Positions 1-12,000 of a stretch of 64,000 nt of DNA are shown one piece after another (positions within the stretch are counted from its first letter, which is position 1; each line of letters begins with the position of its first letter). The translations under genes were made by a program, and so were the position numbers. Origin of the DNA: Pseudorasbora parva (lineage: Eukaryota; Chordata; Actinopteri; Cypriniformes; Gobionidae); contig NC_090182.1 in assembly GCF_024679245.1 (NCBI RefSeq), positions 39,287,047 to 39,351,046 of the forward strand, in the 5' to 3' direction. The notes under the pieces were generated by a model, which saw only the letters and a list, made by a program, of their open reading frames with translations, was not told the DNA's origin and did no database searches.

Positions 1-325
1 CTCATCACTCGTGCAGTTAGTGCTCAGTGCTGTGATACTCGCGCGGTGACTCACTCATTATATTGAACAGACACGTTCAGTTTTTAATTGTAGTGTCTTC
101 TCTAACTCAGTCACAGTAATCAAGTTGGTGGCGTTGGGAATGGCCTCACAGGGCAGCGAAACATTCGGGGAAATGTAGTCTTTCATCCCCATGGGACAAA
201 AATACTTTTTCTGTCTTTTCTCAGTCTAGAAGACACCAAATTCAAAAATAATTTCACATTTCTACTGCATTGATGACCCAGTTTAAATACAGATTCATCT
301 TCCCAGCGCTGAAGTACCCCTTTAA
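1..325. mobile_element. TTAA-bounded element, right part
   Basis: This is the 3' part of a non-autonomous element whose full copy is at 31675-32457. It ends with CGCTGAAGTACCCCTTTAA. The full copy starts with the matching inverted end TTAAAGGGTTACTTCAGCG. Ends bounded by TTAA are typical of piggyBac-like elements, but no transposase is present, so the family is an inference. Confidence 0.7.
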
Positions 326-1635
326 GCTTCAGAACGGCTTATCAGAATCCTATGGGTGACGTCATGGATACTACGTCCATATTTTTTTACAGTCTATGTG
401 TGAGACCCAGGCGCTCAGCGCTCATTAACCCCGGCGAGAGCAGCCTTCCTTCTGACTGCCGCTGCCTGGCAGAAGCCCCTCCCATGACGCAAATTCGCGT
501 CTTTTGTGTTGTGAATGTCACACGTGAATAAAGCAAATGGACTCAAAATGTTCACGCGTCCAACTTTGCGCGAATAGCTATTTATTCGCGTCACTCGCGT
601 CTGGTGTGAACGCTGCATAACTTATGTGTGCTAAACCGGAACTGAGATACCGTCAACCGGAAGTATCGAGTGTCATGGCGACGCCCACTAAGACTGACAG
701 GAAAGTTGTGGATAATAATAATAATAATAGATTTTATTTATAATGCACTTTTCATTCCGAAGAATCTCAAAGTGCAACAAAGGGAAAAAAAATAACAAAA
801 AAACAAGTAAAAATATAGAATACTACAAACAATCAACCAACACAGAAAACAGAACAGAAACAGAGCTGATGGTGAACAGAAACAGAGCTGATGGTGAACA
901 GAAACAGAGCTGATGGTGAACAGAAACAGAGCTGATGGTGAACAGAAAACAGCTGATGGTGGTAGTCTCTGCTAGCTCCGCAGCACACTGTGGTCCACTC
1001 CATGTTTTAAATTTCTCCTAGCGGCAGTGTCCTGATGATGTTGTCGAGGCATGACAGCTGAAGACCAGATGATGGGTCTTTATGACGATTCAGACGATAG
1101 GGACCACCGCAGCACCATGCAGGAGGCAGAACATTTTTCCGGGCACTTCTGTGGACACACCAGGGTCCGCGCAGAAGTCCAAGCCGCTCCACGGCCGCAA
1201 TGCAAGACGGAACAGCGGCGCAGCCGAGAAGCGGAACATCCCAACATCATGCCGGACGCCGATGACGCTGGCCCGGATGACGCTAGCCCGTTGCAAACTT
1301 CAGCCACCAAGCAGCTCAAGCCTGAGGGAGACCACCAGTGAGCAGCCGCGGCGAGCAACATCAAATGTCCTTCAAACCAGAACCAACCGCGGCAATTTAA
1401 ACATAAACATCAGAGAAGCGGTGGAAAACGGCGAAGCGACGAACAAAGTCGTCTCAGTGACTGCCAGCAATCAACAACAGTCCCAATTGTAGCTCTGACT
1501 GTTAGGCTAGTCACAAACATAATAAAATAAAATCAAATAAAATCAAAATCTAATAGTACAGTAACATGATTTGTGGGTGGAGAAGCGGCGAACAGACAAC
1601 GCCAGCGTCCTCTCCCCCACGCTGCCTAGCAACCA

Positions 1636-1687
<52 letters not shown>
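326..1687. other. Intergenic repeat DNA, no supported gene
   Basis: The start (326-420) continues the repeat that hosts the TTAA element and contains 'CTATGGGTGACGTCATGGAT'. A 22-bp minisatellite lies at about 852-950. A GC-rich stretch at 1020-1500 is open in several frames on both strands but has no recognisable domain. A (TA)n tract lies at about 1640-1676. The stretch recurs at 32458-33832. Confidence 0.6.
852..950. repeat. 22-bp minisatellite, about 4 copies
   Basis: The unit AACAGAAACAGAGCTGATGG plus two bases repeats about four times. The same array is at about 32981-33085 in the duplicate. Confidence 0.85.
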
Positions 1688-1689
<2 letters not shown>

Positions 1690-3120
1690 GAGGTCCTTCT
1701 CAAAAAATTAGCATATTGTGATAAAGGTCATTATTTTCCTTAATGTAATGATAAAAATTAAACTTTCATATATTTTAGATTCATTGCACACCAACTGAAA
1801 TATTTCTGATCTTTTTTTGTTTTAATACTGATGATTTTGGCATACAGCTCATGAAAACCCAAAATTCCTGGCTCAAAAAATTAGCATATCATGAAAAGGT
1901 TCTCTAAACGAGCTATTAACCTAATCATCTGAATCAACTAATTAACTCTAAACACCTGCAAAAGATTCCTGAGGCTTTTAAAAACTCCCAGCCTGGTTCA
2001 TTACTCACAACCGCAATCATGGGTAAGACTGCTGACCTGACTGCTGTCCAGAAGGCCATCATTGACACCCTCAAGCGAGAGGGTAAGACACAGAAAGAAA
2101 TATCTGAACAAATAGGCTGTTCCCAGAGTGCTGTATCAAGGCACCTCAGTGGGAAGTCTGTGGGAAGGAAAAAGTGTGGCAAAAAACGCTGCACAGCGAG
2201 AAGAGGTGACCGGACCCTGAGGAAGATTGTGGAGAAGGACCGATTCCAGACCTTGGGGGACCTGTGGAAGCAGTGGACTGAGTCTGGAGTAGAAACATCC
2301 AGAGTCACCGTGCACAGGCGTGTGCAGGAAATGGGCTAGAGGTGTCACATTCCCCAGGTCAAGCCACTTTGGGCTACAGAGAAGCAGCACTGGACTGTTG
2401 CTCAGTGGTCCAAAGTACTTTTTTCGGATGAAAGCAAATTTTGCATGTCATTCGGAAATCAAGGTGCCAGAGTCTGGAGGAAGACTGGGGAGAAGGAAAT
2501 GCCAAATGCCATTAAGAAATGCCTGAAGTCCAGTGTCAAGTACCCACAGTCAGTGATGGTCTGGGGTGCCATGTCAGCTGCTGGTGTTGGTCCACTGTGT
2601 TTTATCAAGGGCAGGGAATCAAGATTTCGTTTTTCAGCCCGACCCGGCACCTGCTGACAGTGCCAAAACCACTGGTAAATGGTTTACTGACCATGGTATT
2701 ACTGTGCTCAACTGGTCTGCCAACTCTCCTGACCTGAACCCCATAGAGAATCTGTGGGATATTGTGAAGAGAAAGTTGAGAGACGCAAGACCCAACACTC
2801 TGGATGAGCTTAAGTCTGCTATCGAAGCATCCTGGGCCTCCATAACACCTCAGCAGTGCCACAGGCTGATCGCCTCCATGCCACGCCAAACTGAAGCAGT
2901 CATTTCTGCAAAAGGATTCCCGACCAAGTATTGAGTGCATAACTGAACGTAATTATTTGAAGGTTGACTTTTTTTGTATTAAAAACACTTTTCTTTTATT
3001 GGTCGGATGAAATATGCTTTTTTTTGTTGAGAATTTTGGGTTTTCATGAGCTGTATGCCAAAATCATCAGTATTAAAACAATAAAAGACCTGAAATATTT
3101 CAGTTGGTGTGCAATAATAT
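1688..3120 (+). mobile_element. Tc1-like DNA transposon, defective
   Basis: The left inverted repeat starts with CAGAGGTCCTTCTC just after a (TA)n(CA)n tract and is about 200 bp long, with inner direct repeats of the type 'CTCAAAAAATTAGCATAT'. A transposase frame follows at 2019-2934. The right inverted repeat (about 3021-3115) matches only the inner part of the left one; about 105 outer bases, including the terminal transposase-binding repeat, are missing. The element therefore cannot be mobile in this form. Fish Tc1 families normally have intact ends flanked by TA. Confidence 0.9.
2019..2934 (+). pseudogene. Tc1-like transposase pseudogene
   Basis: The reading begins at ATG 2019 with a paired-type helix-turn-helix DNA-binding domain (TLKREGKTQKEISEQIGCSQ). 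It runs 106 residues to an in-frame TAG at 2337. The same frame then continues through the first catalytic Asp region (VLFSDESKF). Near 2613-2630 material is missing between 'GPLCFIKG' and the second Asp region (QPDPAPA), and the frame changes. The third catalytic region (SPDLNPIENLW) and the normal C-terminus ending TKY are intact, with stop TGA at 2932. An active fish Tc1 transposase is about 340 residues with a DDE triad. This copy has a nonsense codon, an internal deletion and a frameshift, so it is dead. The duplicate at 34164 carries the same lesions. Confidence 0.93.
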
Positions 3121-3133
3121 AAAATATATAATA

Positions 3134-3868
3134 ATTTTAGTTATTTTTGGGATGAAAGTATCCACTAAAACTGCTGTCAAAATGTATCAGATAAATACTT
3201 TCAACTTTTATTTTGCATAAATCTGTTAATCAACCTCACTCCTGATCAAAACTACTAGGCCTAAATGTTTTCAAAAAATCTAGGATGATGTCGCTGATTT
3301 GGGGAAAAAACACACTCAAAATGACTATGTTCAATATAAAAAGTGATAGATAGATTTTTACTTTGTGAAAGAATGTAAATGCAGCATCAGAATAAAAACA
3401 ATTCTCCCTCATTTATATGCTGTTATACTGTAAAATGTTATATATTTTACCTCTTCCCAACATGGATGCAGCATCGTTCTGGCTTCTTGAGCATGTTTTG
3501 TTTCGAAAAATATTTTTGTTTAAAATAATATGCAGAGGAAAACCAAGTCCAACGTTTGGTGGTCCTTTCGTGTTAGATGTCTTATTAGTATCCCAAAGCA
3601 TTCTAACGTTTTTAAACGGGTGTAATTAACGACATACATTGCAAATTACCTTTTAAAGCATGTATTTTGTAATTTGTTGTGAAATACATATTAAAAGTAA
3701 CCTTCCCAAACCTGAGCATGGTAGCCTAGAAATCTAGACGCACCCTGCGGCAGCAAATTTAATCTGCCCGCACATCTGCCAAACATCTCGATGTGGGTCT
3801 GGCTTGTCAGGCTATGAGCATGGATTAAGAATTTTAAAACTGGTCATATGAAAGAGAAGAGATCTTAC
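3134..3868. other. Repeat DNA with a small MITE
   Basis: Bases 3130-3430 are AT-rich and resemble the region at about 42540-42710 (shared 'TCTCCCTCATTTATATGC'). A MITE-like unit at about 3719-3834 begins GGTAGCCTAGAAATCTAGAC and ends near TGTCAGGCTA. I see no gene in it. Confidence 0.5.
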
Positions 3869-5345
3869 ATGCTTGAGAATCTCCTGTAAAGACAGATAGT
3901 CGTTGTTCTCTACGCATCTGCCTGCAAAAGAGGGCAGCAGCCGTTGATGAAGTGCTTCGACGTCCTGGGTAAAAGGTAAAAGCATGCAATCGGACGTTAC
4001 TTCATTAATCCAAGGAATTTTGATGCGTTCATCTCAATAAACGAATAGAAAGCAGAGGATAGCAAACTTGTAAGCTCACTTCGGGTGACTTGTTTGAAAG
4101 CCAGGGGAATCTGAGCACATCGCCCATGCGCCGGAGGAACCCCCGGCCTCGCAGTTTAGGTTCACATTTCGACAGTGGAAGAAACAACGGATCGTATGGT
4201 TCATCTTCTGCTTCCTCAACTAGTAACGTTATACGTCAAACGAAGTTTTAGATTAAAACAGATTTTAATAAACAACAACATAGCTTAAAAATGGCTTTTT
4301 ATATTAAAAAGTGTGATATAAATCTGTACTTACGGTACATGTTTGGTGACCTCGAGTGTTGATGACGTTAAATGGCCGTTATTGTCGGTTTCATCGAACG
4401 CACGCGCGTTGCTACGGTTACGCGCCTGGCCCGAAGTTAACTTCCGGTCTGTGTCTGTTTGTATGGCGCACTCAGTAGAAATACATTTTAAAGTACTATT
4501 CTTGGTTAACATGATATAAATATTAAAAATCAAGCAGAGAGCACATGACACAAGTTTCCCAACATTATTCTTATATTATGAAACAAAGAAACATGTTATG
4601 CCGACGCATTGCATAATTGAAAGGCGAGTGCGCATGCATTTATATAGGCTACTGTGAACCCACCGGTAAAATGATGTTCGTTCAAATCCAGCTCAGACAT
4701 GACATAAATCTGTAGCTTACTATACTTGTTGTAGCCATTAAACAATGTTTTTTTTTTCTTCATATTTATGTTTAAATATTATAATATTATTTTTAGATTT
4801 CATCTGATTATGATAGGCTATAAGTGCAAAGATGCGAGTGGGTCAGAAATGATTTTGGTGGTTATATTTAGTTTAATATTAAGTTTTGTTTTGTAAAAAG
4901 CCTTTCTTTCGTTTTGTACAAATTGTCTCTTAATTTTAATAAAGGGTTCTTCGGTTAATTGCATGTATTTAATTAATAAGAAATAAATAAGTAGACTAGG
5001 TCGCGGAAGCAATCGCTTTCATCATGAACCGAAGCGCGTCTCCAACTGAAACTCGGCAGGCTTGCCTCAGACATGAGGAATATGTAGCCTAATATGTGTA
5101 GAAACGAAAAGATTTAAATAAGCACATGGTGCAGTGTTCAGAACTCACGGTAAACAACCAGCGTTATACAGATGATCACGGCGATGGGCATGAGCGGGAT
5201 GTTAAAGTTTAAGGGAATTTTGTTTTGTTTTTTACCTTCTACTGAATATGATCGGGTGCAAGCCCATTTTAAACAGCACTTATTCACACACGTAATTTTG
5301 TGAATAAGTAATTTTGTCGTTTTCTCTAATGATTTCAAAAACATC
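3869..5345 (-). CDS. Three candidate exons of a membrane protein
   Basis: I do not recognise this protein. On the minus strand three splice-bounded exons can be joined in frame. Exon a ends at 5149 (donor GTGAGT) and encodes a hydrophobic segment, IPLMPIAVIICITLVVY, that could span a membrane; its upstream limit is unclear. Exon b is 4219-4080 (acceptor TTACTAG, donor GTGAGC) and encodes an acidic then basic tail (EEAEDEPYDPLFLP). Exon c is 3964-3869 (acceptor TTTACCCAG, donor GTAAGA) and encodes DVEALHQRLLPSF and onward, including YLSL. The phases agree: C|TT between a and b, and phase 0 between b and c. Exon c has a donor, so the gene continued further, but no later exon was found. A type I membrane protein with a cytoplasmic tail is a guess. 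The alternative is chance open frames. Confidence 0.35.
4330..5137. other. Intron/intergenic stretch, nothing clear
   Basis: The stretch is AT-rich with a CpG-rich island at about 4370-4460 (GAACGCACGCGCGTTGCTAC). The island could be a promoter region, but nothing else supports that. No convincing coding exon is visible. Confidence 0.3.
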
Positions 5346-5827
5346 TTGTAGTGCTTACCTGCTTGTAGTTATCAGTATACTGTTATATTCTATTAAATGA
5401 CTTTGTCATTTCACACTGTGGCCAATTTAAAGTTACCAACTAAATGAGACATACTGAGTTTATAATTAAATTTATTAATTGCGTTTAATTATTGCATCTA
5501 AAGATTTTTCACGTGAATAAAGGCAAATAGATTTGCACACTTTGCTTAATCCCTGGTGAGGTCTAGTCTGTTAAACTTGTCAGAAGTTCTCGTTTCTAAT
5601 CTGCCCTCGTGGTCTATTTTTTCTCTCATCAAAACCGAATACCATCAGTGGTTGTACATCAAGAGCAGGAACAGTTTTTGTGCGTTTTGTTTCGCGATCT
5701 GACCGGAACAAACAGAAAGTCTCTGCAACGGCGTTAAGCGTTAGATTAAAGCGCTCGTCTGTGTGAAGACTGCATGAGCCGCGTTTGCTGCATTGAACTG
5801 CATTGTTTGTATTAGTTAGGTTAATCA
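5346..5827. other. Non-coding flank of the duplication
   Basis: An open frame lies on the minus strand (5580-5820) containing 'HTDERFNLTLNAVAETF', but it reads straight into the minisatellite. No splice site or homologue could be assigned, so it is not called as a gene. Confidence 0.3.
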
Positions 5828-6025
5828 CCAATCCACAAATGGACGCGAGAGATCCACACACACAAAGCAATCCACAAATGGACGCGAGAGATCCACACAC
5901 ACAAAGCAATCCACAAATGCACGCGAGAGATCCACACACACACACACAAAGCAATCCACAAATGCACGCGAGAGATCCACACACACAAAGCAATCCACAA
6001 ATGCACGCGAGAGATCCACACACAC
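5828..6025. repeat. 39-bp minisatellite, 5 copies
   Basis: The unit starts AATCCACAAATGSACGCGAG and ends AGATCCACACACACAAAGC. Related arrays are at 44038-44312 and, inverted, at 44948-45336. Frames that read through it are artefacts of the period. Confidence 0.95.
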
Positions 6026-6930
6026 ATTTAATTATGTGCAAATTACACACCTGTAATTTAATGCACAGTCTTTTGCATTGGTGTTCTTCTTAGAATGCCC
6101 CTGAATATGCGCTTTTGTACCTGTGGAATGTTTTGAGACTGTCGTTCCGTGGCCTTGATTCACAAATGCACAGAAGCCTATCCGTATCTGTCCCAAAGAT
6201 GCGATACAGTGTTCTTCCTCCAGAGGGCGCTTACCGGCCTTCGAACTGAATCTTTCAAAGGGCTAAATTCATTGGCTGCGTTCGGAACCGCATACTCATT
6301 GAGTAGGTACTCAATTTCAATAAGTACTTACTTAACGAGCGCTAAAAGAGTAGGTACTATATATCCAGATCTCGTTAAGTATGAATGCGATCCGCACTTT
6401 ATGCGCCATGTTGACGTTATCATGTGAGCCATGACGATATCACAAGCGCAACAACTCGTGTGACAGGTTTAATTCATCTGTATATTGGTTTAAACGTGCT
6501 CATTTTTTTGGTCTTGTTTAAGAAACAGCTGCCCATTTATTTTGTCATTATAGTATAAGAAATACATTTTAACCCTACTAATCTGACAGTTTCATCCTTT
6601 TTTATCCTTGCAAAAACCCAAAATCGTGATCTCTTGTTAATTTCTTTATTTTATATGCCAAAAAATGTCATCCACAAGCAAAAGTGGGCTAAATCTCCTT
6701 TATATTTCCCTTTTTCTTGTTAAATTTAACTCCTGTTTCATGCCAGGCTTATGAAACAACAACTAAAACAAAAAAATAAATAAAAATGAATGCATTATGA
6801 TTTATTCAAGATATCTAACCCTGTTATTGTTTTTTTTCCTCTGTATATAATGTACACAAACCCATTAGTTTTATCACTATGATTGTTCATTGTTAAATAT
6901 ACCACCATGCAATTATAAAACAATAGAATA
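6026..6930. other. Fold-back element fragment, then AT-rich DNA
   Basis: Bases 6026-6273 match 44313-44560, the inner part of the fold-back element. After that come a MITE-like stretch (6274-6430, 'TGCGTTCGGAACCGCATACT') and AT-rich DNA with no gene. Confidence 0.6.
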
Positions 6931-7013
6931 ACAGATGAGTGACCGGTGCAGTAACAGCTCATAGCATCAGTAACTCCACAGCCCGACCTGTGCGGTTTCC
7001 CTCAGTGTTTGTA

Positions 7014-8071
7014 ATGTCTGCTCAGAGACGTCTATCAGCTGCTCGAAGATCTCGCCTTTGGAGGAAACTGTTGATTTTATACTCGAAAAATGTAAGTATC
7101 ACTATAAAAAAAATTACGATTTCCCCCAGAATGAACTGCACTGCTAGCCCACCAGCAGACACTTACAATAATAATGACAAATGCTGAGCAATACTTAATT
7201 ATATTACTTTTTTTATATCGTTTTAGTAAAACGAGCAAAAGGCAACTTGTCATATGACATAGCGACGCATGCCATGAATGAATACACATTAGACAAATGC
7301 AGCCAATGTGATTATGATGTGAATAATTTTATTTACTGACAGCGGAAACATGAATGAATGAGTAAAAGAATTAATAAAAGTAAACATCACAAGAAATGAA
7401 TAAAAGTCAACACATGAAACAAAGCTTTATTCAAATGTATTGTTCTAACGATCACAGAAGGTGAACGCCACATCTGCTACCGTCTCAACACAGGTGTGCC
7501 AGTTCTGCAGCTTTATATTGATGAAGCAGTTGACCAGCGTGAACACCTTCGCCTGTCCTAGCCATCCATCATGTCCCTCATAGCGTTTTGACTTTAGCAG
7601 TGTAGTAGGCTTTCTGGTTTGATCTCCGTAACCGTCACCACCAGTGTGTCCTTGAGCAAGGCTTTTAGCTCCAGGGGGATCGTCCCTGTAATAAGTGCAC
7701 TGCTTTTGGTCTTTTTCTAGAAGTTTCACTGGCTCTGGGTTTACTGAGGATGAAGAGACCACAGCAACATCTGGCCCAGATGAGGCACTAAGGGCCGGTG
7801 AAGTGATGAAGGGTCCAGGATCCTCAGTGCTCACGCCTGGCATGCTGACATCTCAGATCCTATAAAAATGCACAAACATAATACAAAAGCACTCATTTAA
7901 ATAGCACAATGTCATTTGATTTCTGTATTAGAAGTAACTAAATGATATTACTTTATATTTTTGTTTCAGGTTTTCCCCACACATGACACCCGTGTCTTGC
8001 AGGCCCTGCTCCATCACAAAAGCTCTGCAGCAAATGCAAAGCCATCAAGAATCAGAAAAGTGCTGAAATAA
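7014..8071 (+). CDS. Putative two-exon small basic protein
   Basis: I do not recognise this protein. Exon 1 (7014-7091) starts at ATG and encodes 26 residues, MSAQRRLSAARRSRLWRKLL and onward, ending at a consensus donor GTAAGT. Exon 2 (7970-8071) follows an acceptor TTTTTGTTTCAG and encodes 33 residues starting VFPTHDTRVLQALLHH, ending in TAA. Both junctions are phase 0. The joined protein would be 59 residues and strongly basic. An in-frame ATG at 6939 would give a longer N-terminus. The good splice signals argue for a real transcript. The lack of a recognisable family, and of a clear poly(A) signal close by, argues for caution. Confidence 0.33.
7445..7843 (-). CDS. Unrecognised 132-residue open frame
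   Basis: A minus-strand frame begins at ATG 7843 (MPGVSTEDPGPFITSP) and ends at TAG 7445. A poly(A) signal AATAAA follows at 7431-7426. A possible acceptor TTTTTATAG lies about 20 bases before the ATG. An in-frame TGA between that acceptor and the ATG implies that coding starts inside this exon. The N-terminal half is rich in Ser, Pro and Val. The C-terminal half is more ordinary (KSKRYEGHDGWLGQAKVF). No family was recognised. It lies in the intron of the opposite-strand two-exon candidate. It could be a small gene with a 5' UTR intron or a relic. Confidence 0.35.
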   Translation of the reverse strand: MPGVSTEDPGPFITSPALSASSGPDVAVVSSSSVNPEPVKLLEKDQKQCTYYRDDPPGAKSLAQGHTGGDGYGDQTRKPTTLLKSKRYEGHDGWLGQAKVFTLVNCFINIKLQNWHTCVETVADVAFTFCDR

Positions 8072-8767
8072 CTCTTTGAAACAAACTTAAGATTTAAATA
8101 GATGTTTTATTCATTTCTGTAGTATACTGACTCAAAGCCTTTGATGACAGCATTCCTTCATCAGCCGCTCTCCACCAGATAAACAGACACACGAGCTCTT
8201 CTGTCCCTGTAACATTAAGATATGTTACCTATGTGACTTATGTTCAATACTACATTTAAATGTAGTTGCTGATGTGTTAATGTTCCTCAGTTTATCAACA
8301 GTACTAATGGACAAATTAAATTGATAACTTATGTTTTGTTACTTTATGTAGATTTGTTTATTTACATTGCTCAGGTTCATGTAAAATAAGGAGAGTTGTC
8401 AACAGCGAACTCTACATTATAGCACACACACACACCATTCTGATCTATTCAGATGTATCAGATGTCTATTTTATGTTGTGATGTGCTCATCTGCAATACT
8501 TATAAAAAATGCCTGTCAGGTGTTAAATAAACATTTAGTAAGTATCTTTATCTTAAAGATGTATATGTAATCCACGTTGGAGACGTATGTGTGTTACTGG
8601 AGCTCCCCTGTTAGCTATACACAATAAAACGTGTTTTTACAGCACAATCACAACTATTCAGACAAGTTTGCACCTTCAACAATTCAAAGGTTTACTCTAC
8701 AGAAGTTCAACAAATGTGATTTGAACACAAGAGAATCGTGATTTTAGTTTGTAATACTCACGTTTGA
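8072..8767. other. AT-rich intergenic DNA
   Basis: A possible minus-strand exon lies at about 8120-8210. It has acceptor TTAATGTTACAG and an open stretch TEELVCLFIWWRAADEG, followed by AATAAA near 8108. Support is too weak for a gene call. Nothing else is visible. Confidence 0.3.
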
Positions 8768-9029
8768 AAACTTTTTTTTTTCTTTCTTTTTTTTTTATTA
8801 TTATAGAAAACAAGTTACAAACATTCAGCCATCACAGTAGCAAACATTATTAATACATCAAATAATTACATATAATAAATTAGAGTAAATACAATAATAA
8901 TAGTAAAAAAAAGAAAAAAAAGAAAATAATATATTAAATTAAAAAAAATAAAAATAATAAAAATAATAATAAAATAAAATCAAATAAAAAACAGACTTAC
9001 AAATTGTTAATAAAGATAAAGGAAATTAA

Positions 9030-12000
9030 TTATTGAAATTTGGAAAATATATCAGTTATTGCCATAGCTTTCTTGTTTTTTACCAATTTAAGAGACTCAA
9101 AATACATGTCAGTTTCAATTTGGAATAATTTGAAAATTGGTCTTGATTTGGAGAATTTTGCTTTATGAATATGGAACTTTCCTAATAAAATAAAGAGATT
9201 TACAACATTACATACATTTCTGTCTTTATAATCAAAGTATGTAATAATCTGTTTTCCTCCAATTGTTATCGTATGTGTTGTTTTAGATGCTAGATAATTT
9301 TCAACACTTTTCCAGAATGTTATACAATACGAACAACCATAAAAGAGGTGAATTAACGATTCTTGTTCAGTCTTACAAAAGCTACAATTACTATCAATAG
9401 GCTTGAATTTAGAGATAAATAGATTTGTGGGATATATATTATGCAGTATTTTCAAATGTAATTCTCTGACTTTGTTTGTAATACAAAATTTAAAAGGAAC
9501 AAGCCATGCCGCATGCCAATTAATCTCAGTAAAATGAGAATTCCAGAAATTTTTTCCACGAGGTGTTATTTTCTTTAAATTTAGAAAACATTTTCTAATA
9601 TGTTTATTAGTGCAGTTGCTACTCATTATATCCATTCCATTTATATAAAGAGTACAGTTAAATTCAGGAGCTTCATTTTGTTTTTTATAACTTTTCATTA
9701 GTTCTAATATGCCATTAGGTATAGATTTGAAAACTGAGTTATATTCTTTGAAAGTTATTGGGAATGCCTTCTCTCTGAGAAAAGATTCATAGCTAAGTAA
9801 ATGATTATTACAATCAAAAATATCTTTTAAAAGAATTATATCTCTATCGATCCATTTCTGCAAATATAATGACTTGTTCCTTTTAGTGATGCATTCATTA
9901 TTCCATAATATAGATTTGTGTGGAGAAAAGTTGTGAGAATGACAAAGCTTCCAAGCCAAAAGAGCTTGTTGATAAAATTGGGATAGTTTCAGTGGCAATC
10001 TTGTAATACTGTAATTACATTTCAGTAAAAATTTTAGGCCTCCTACTCTATTAAAAATGTTGTTGGGGATAAAGTACCATAAGGACTCTGGTGCTCTCAA
10101 ACATTCCTTTAACCATTTCACCTTAAAGGTATAATTCAAGTCCCAAAAGTCCAAAAGTTCAAATCCACCTCCATCCTTCGAGCCGGAGAGCACTGCTTTT
10201 TTAACGTGATGGTGTCTGTTTTTCCATACAAAATTCGTAAATATGGTATTTATGTCTTTGCATATTGAATCATGGACATCAAGAGAGAGGGCAGGGTAGA
10301 CAAATCTTGAAATCCCTTCAGCTTTAGTTAAAAGAATTCTTCCTAAAATGGAAATGTCTCTTTGAAGCCATAGATTTAGTATTGTTTTAGTTTTCTTCAA
10401 TTTAGGCAAAAAATTGAGTTGTTGTCGTTCCTTATGATCCTTGCAGATATGAATACCTAAGTATTTTACACATTTCTTAACAGGTATATTAAAAAAAAAA
10501 TTCTCTTCAGTCTGATACAAACATAATATTTCACATTTAGATTTGTTAAGTGTTAAACCTGAAGCAGCTGAAAATTGATCAATTAGAATTATAGCATTTT
10601 CGATCTGATGTTTGTCGCTCAAAAAAAGAGCAGTATCATCTGCTAATTGAGTAACTCTAATTTCCTTGCCAAAGATAGATAATCCTTTAATAACAGGACT
10701 ATTTCTAATATGTAATGATAATAATTCAACCACCAGCAGGAACAAAAACGGTGAAATAGGGCATCCCTGGCGAACTGATCTCATTACAGGAAATCTTTTA
10801 GTGGTGTTTGGATATAATATCACAGAACTATCAATATTTTTATAAAGCATTTTAACTGCAGATATAAAATTTTGTCCGAAATCAAAAATCTTAAGTGCTT
10901 TAAATAAAAAATAATGTTCTACCGTGTCAAATGCTTTATAAAAATCAAGAAATACTATTAGTGCATCAGTACTGATGTTATCAGAATAGTCCAGCAGGTC
11001 GAAAACTAGTCTTATATTAGAACTGATGTGACGATTAGACATAAAACCTGTTTGTGATTCACTTATTATCTCATGAAGTCCTCTTTTAAACCTTTTAGCC
11101 AAAATTAATGATAGAATTTTGTAGTCAATATTAAGGAGGGTAATAGGTCTCCAGTTTTCTATCATTAAATGATCTTTGTCAGGCTTAGGGAGAAGACATA
11201 TCAAACCTTGCTTCATACTCGTGGACATTTCCTTTTTTGAGATGCATTCTTTAAATAGTTCAAATAGAGGATTTTCAATAACATCCCAAAAGTGCTGATA
11301 AAATTCAGCCGAAAGCCCATCATTACCTGGAGATTTCCTTTTTTTCATTGAGCTAACAGCCTCTGAGATTTCCTCTTTAGTAATGGGACGTTCGCATTCC
11401 ATTTTAAATTGTTTCGATATAGTTGGTGTAAATGCTTTAATTGAATGCATAAAACTGTCACAATCATCAAATTGAATATTAGACTTGTAAATATTGCTAT
11501 AAAATTTACCAATGTATTTTGAAATGTCTAAAGAATTAGAAGTGTTATTATTATCAATTTTAAGAGTAGTTAAATTATTTATCTTGCGATTTCGTTTCTC
11601 TAAAGCGAAGAAATAACTGGAATTTCTTTCCCCTTGTTCCAGCCATTTAGCTCTAGACCTTATAAATACACCTTTAACCATTTCAACATACATATTTTCT
11701 ATTTCCTCTTGTAATTTTTTCATTGTTGTTTCTTCTTCCTCTGAAAGATTATCCTTATTCATTAAAATGTTTAATTGATCCATAATACTTATTTCTTTGG
11801 CTATATTATTTTTTTTAATTACTTTGCTTCGTTTAATAGCTATTTCTCTAATTTTAAATTTGAAAAGTTCCCATTTTTGTATATGATTCACTTCATTATT
11901 ATCAAATATGATTTTTGCTGTTTTTTTGACTAAATCACAAAACTCATTATCTTTTAATAAATTATTATTTAGTTTCCAATAACCACGTATATTACCATTT

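Larger units (their letters stand above)
1..5831. repeat. Direct duplication, left copy
   Basis: This stretch is repeated in the same orientation at 32133-37991 with very few differences. The (TA)n tract differs in length, and there are small indels of 3, 9, 4 and about 5 bases and scattered substitutions. Both copies carry the same broken Tc1-like element at the same internal site, so that insertion came before the duplication. The left boundary lies outside the window. It may be a recent segmental duplication, a large mobile unit, or an assembly duplication; the sequence alone cannot decide. Confidence 0.9.

Noticed and set aside
1051..1500. Overlapping open frames on both strands (and their copies at 33182-33623)
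   Set aside because: They are GC-rich repeat DNA with no domain, no splice sites and no start preference. Open frames on both strands at once suggest composition, not coding.
5580..6050. Minus-strand 156-residue frame
   Set aside because: Half of it is the 39-bp minisatellite read in frame, and the rest has no recognisable domain or exon boundary.
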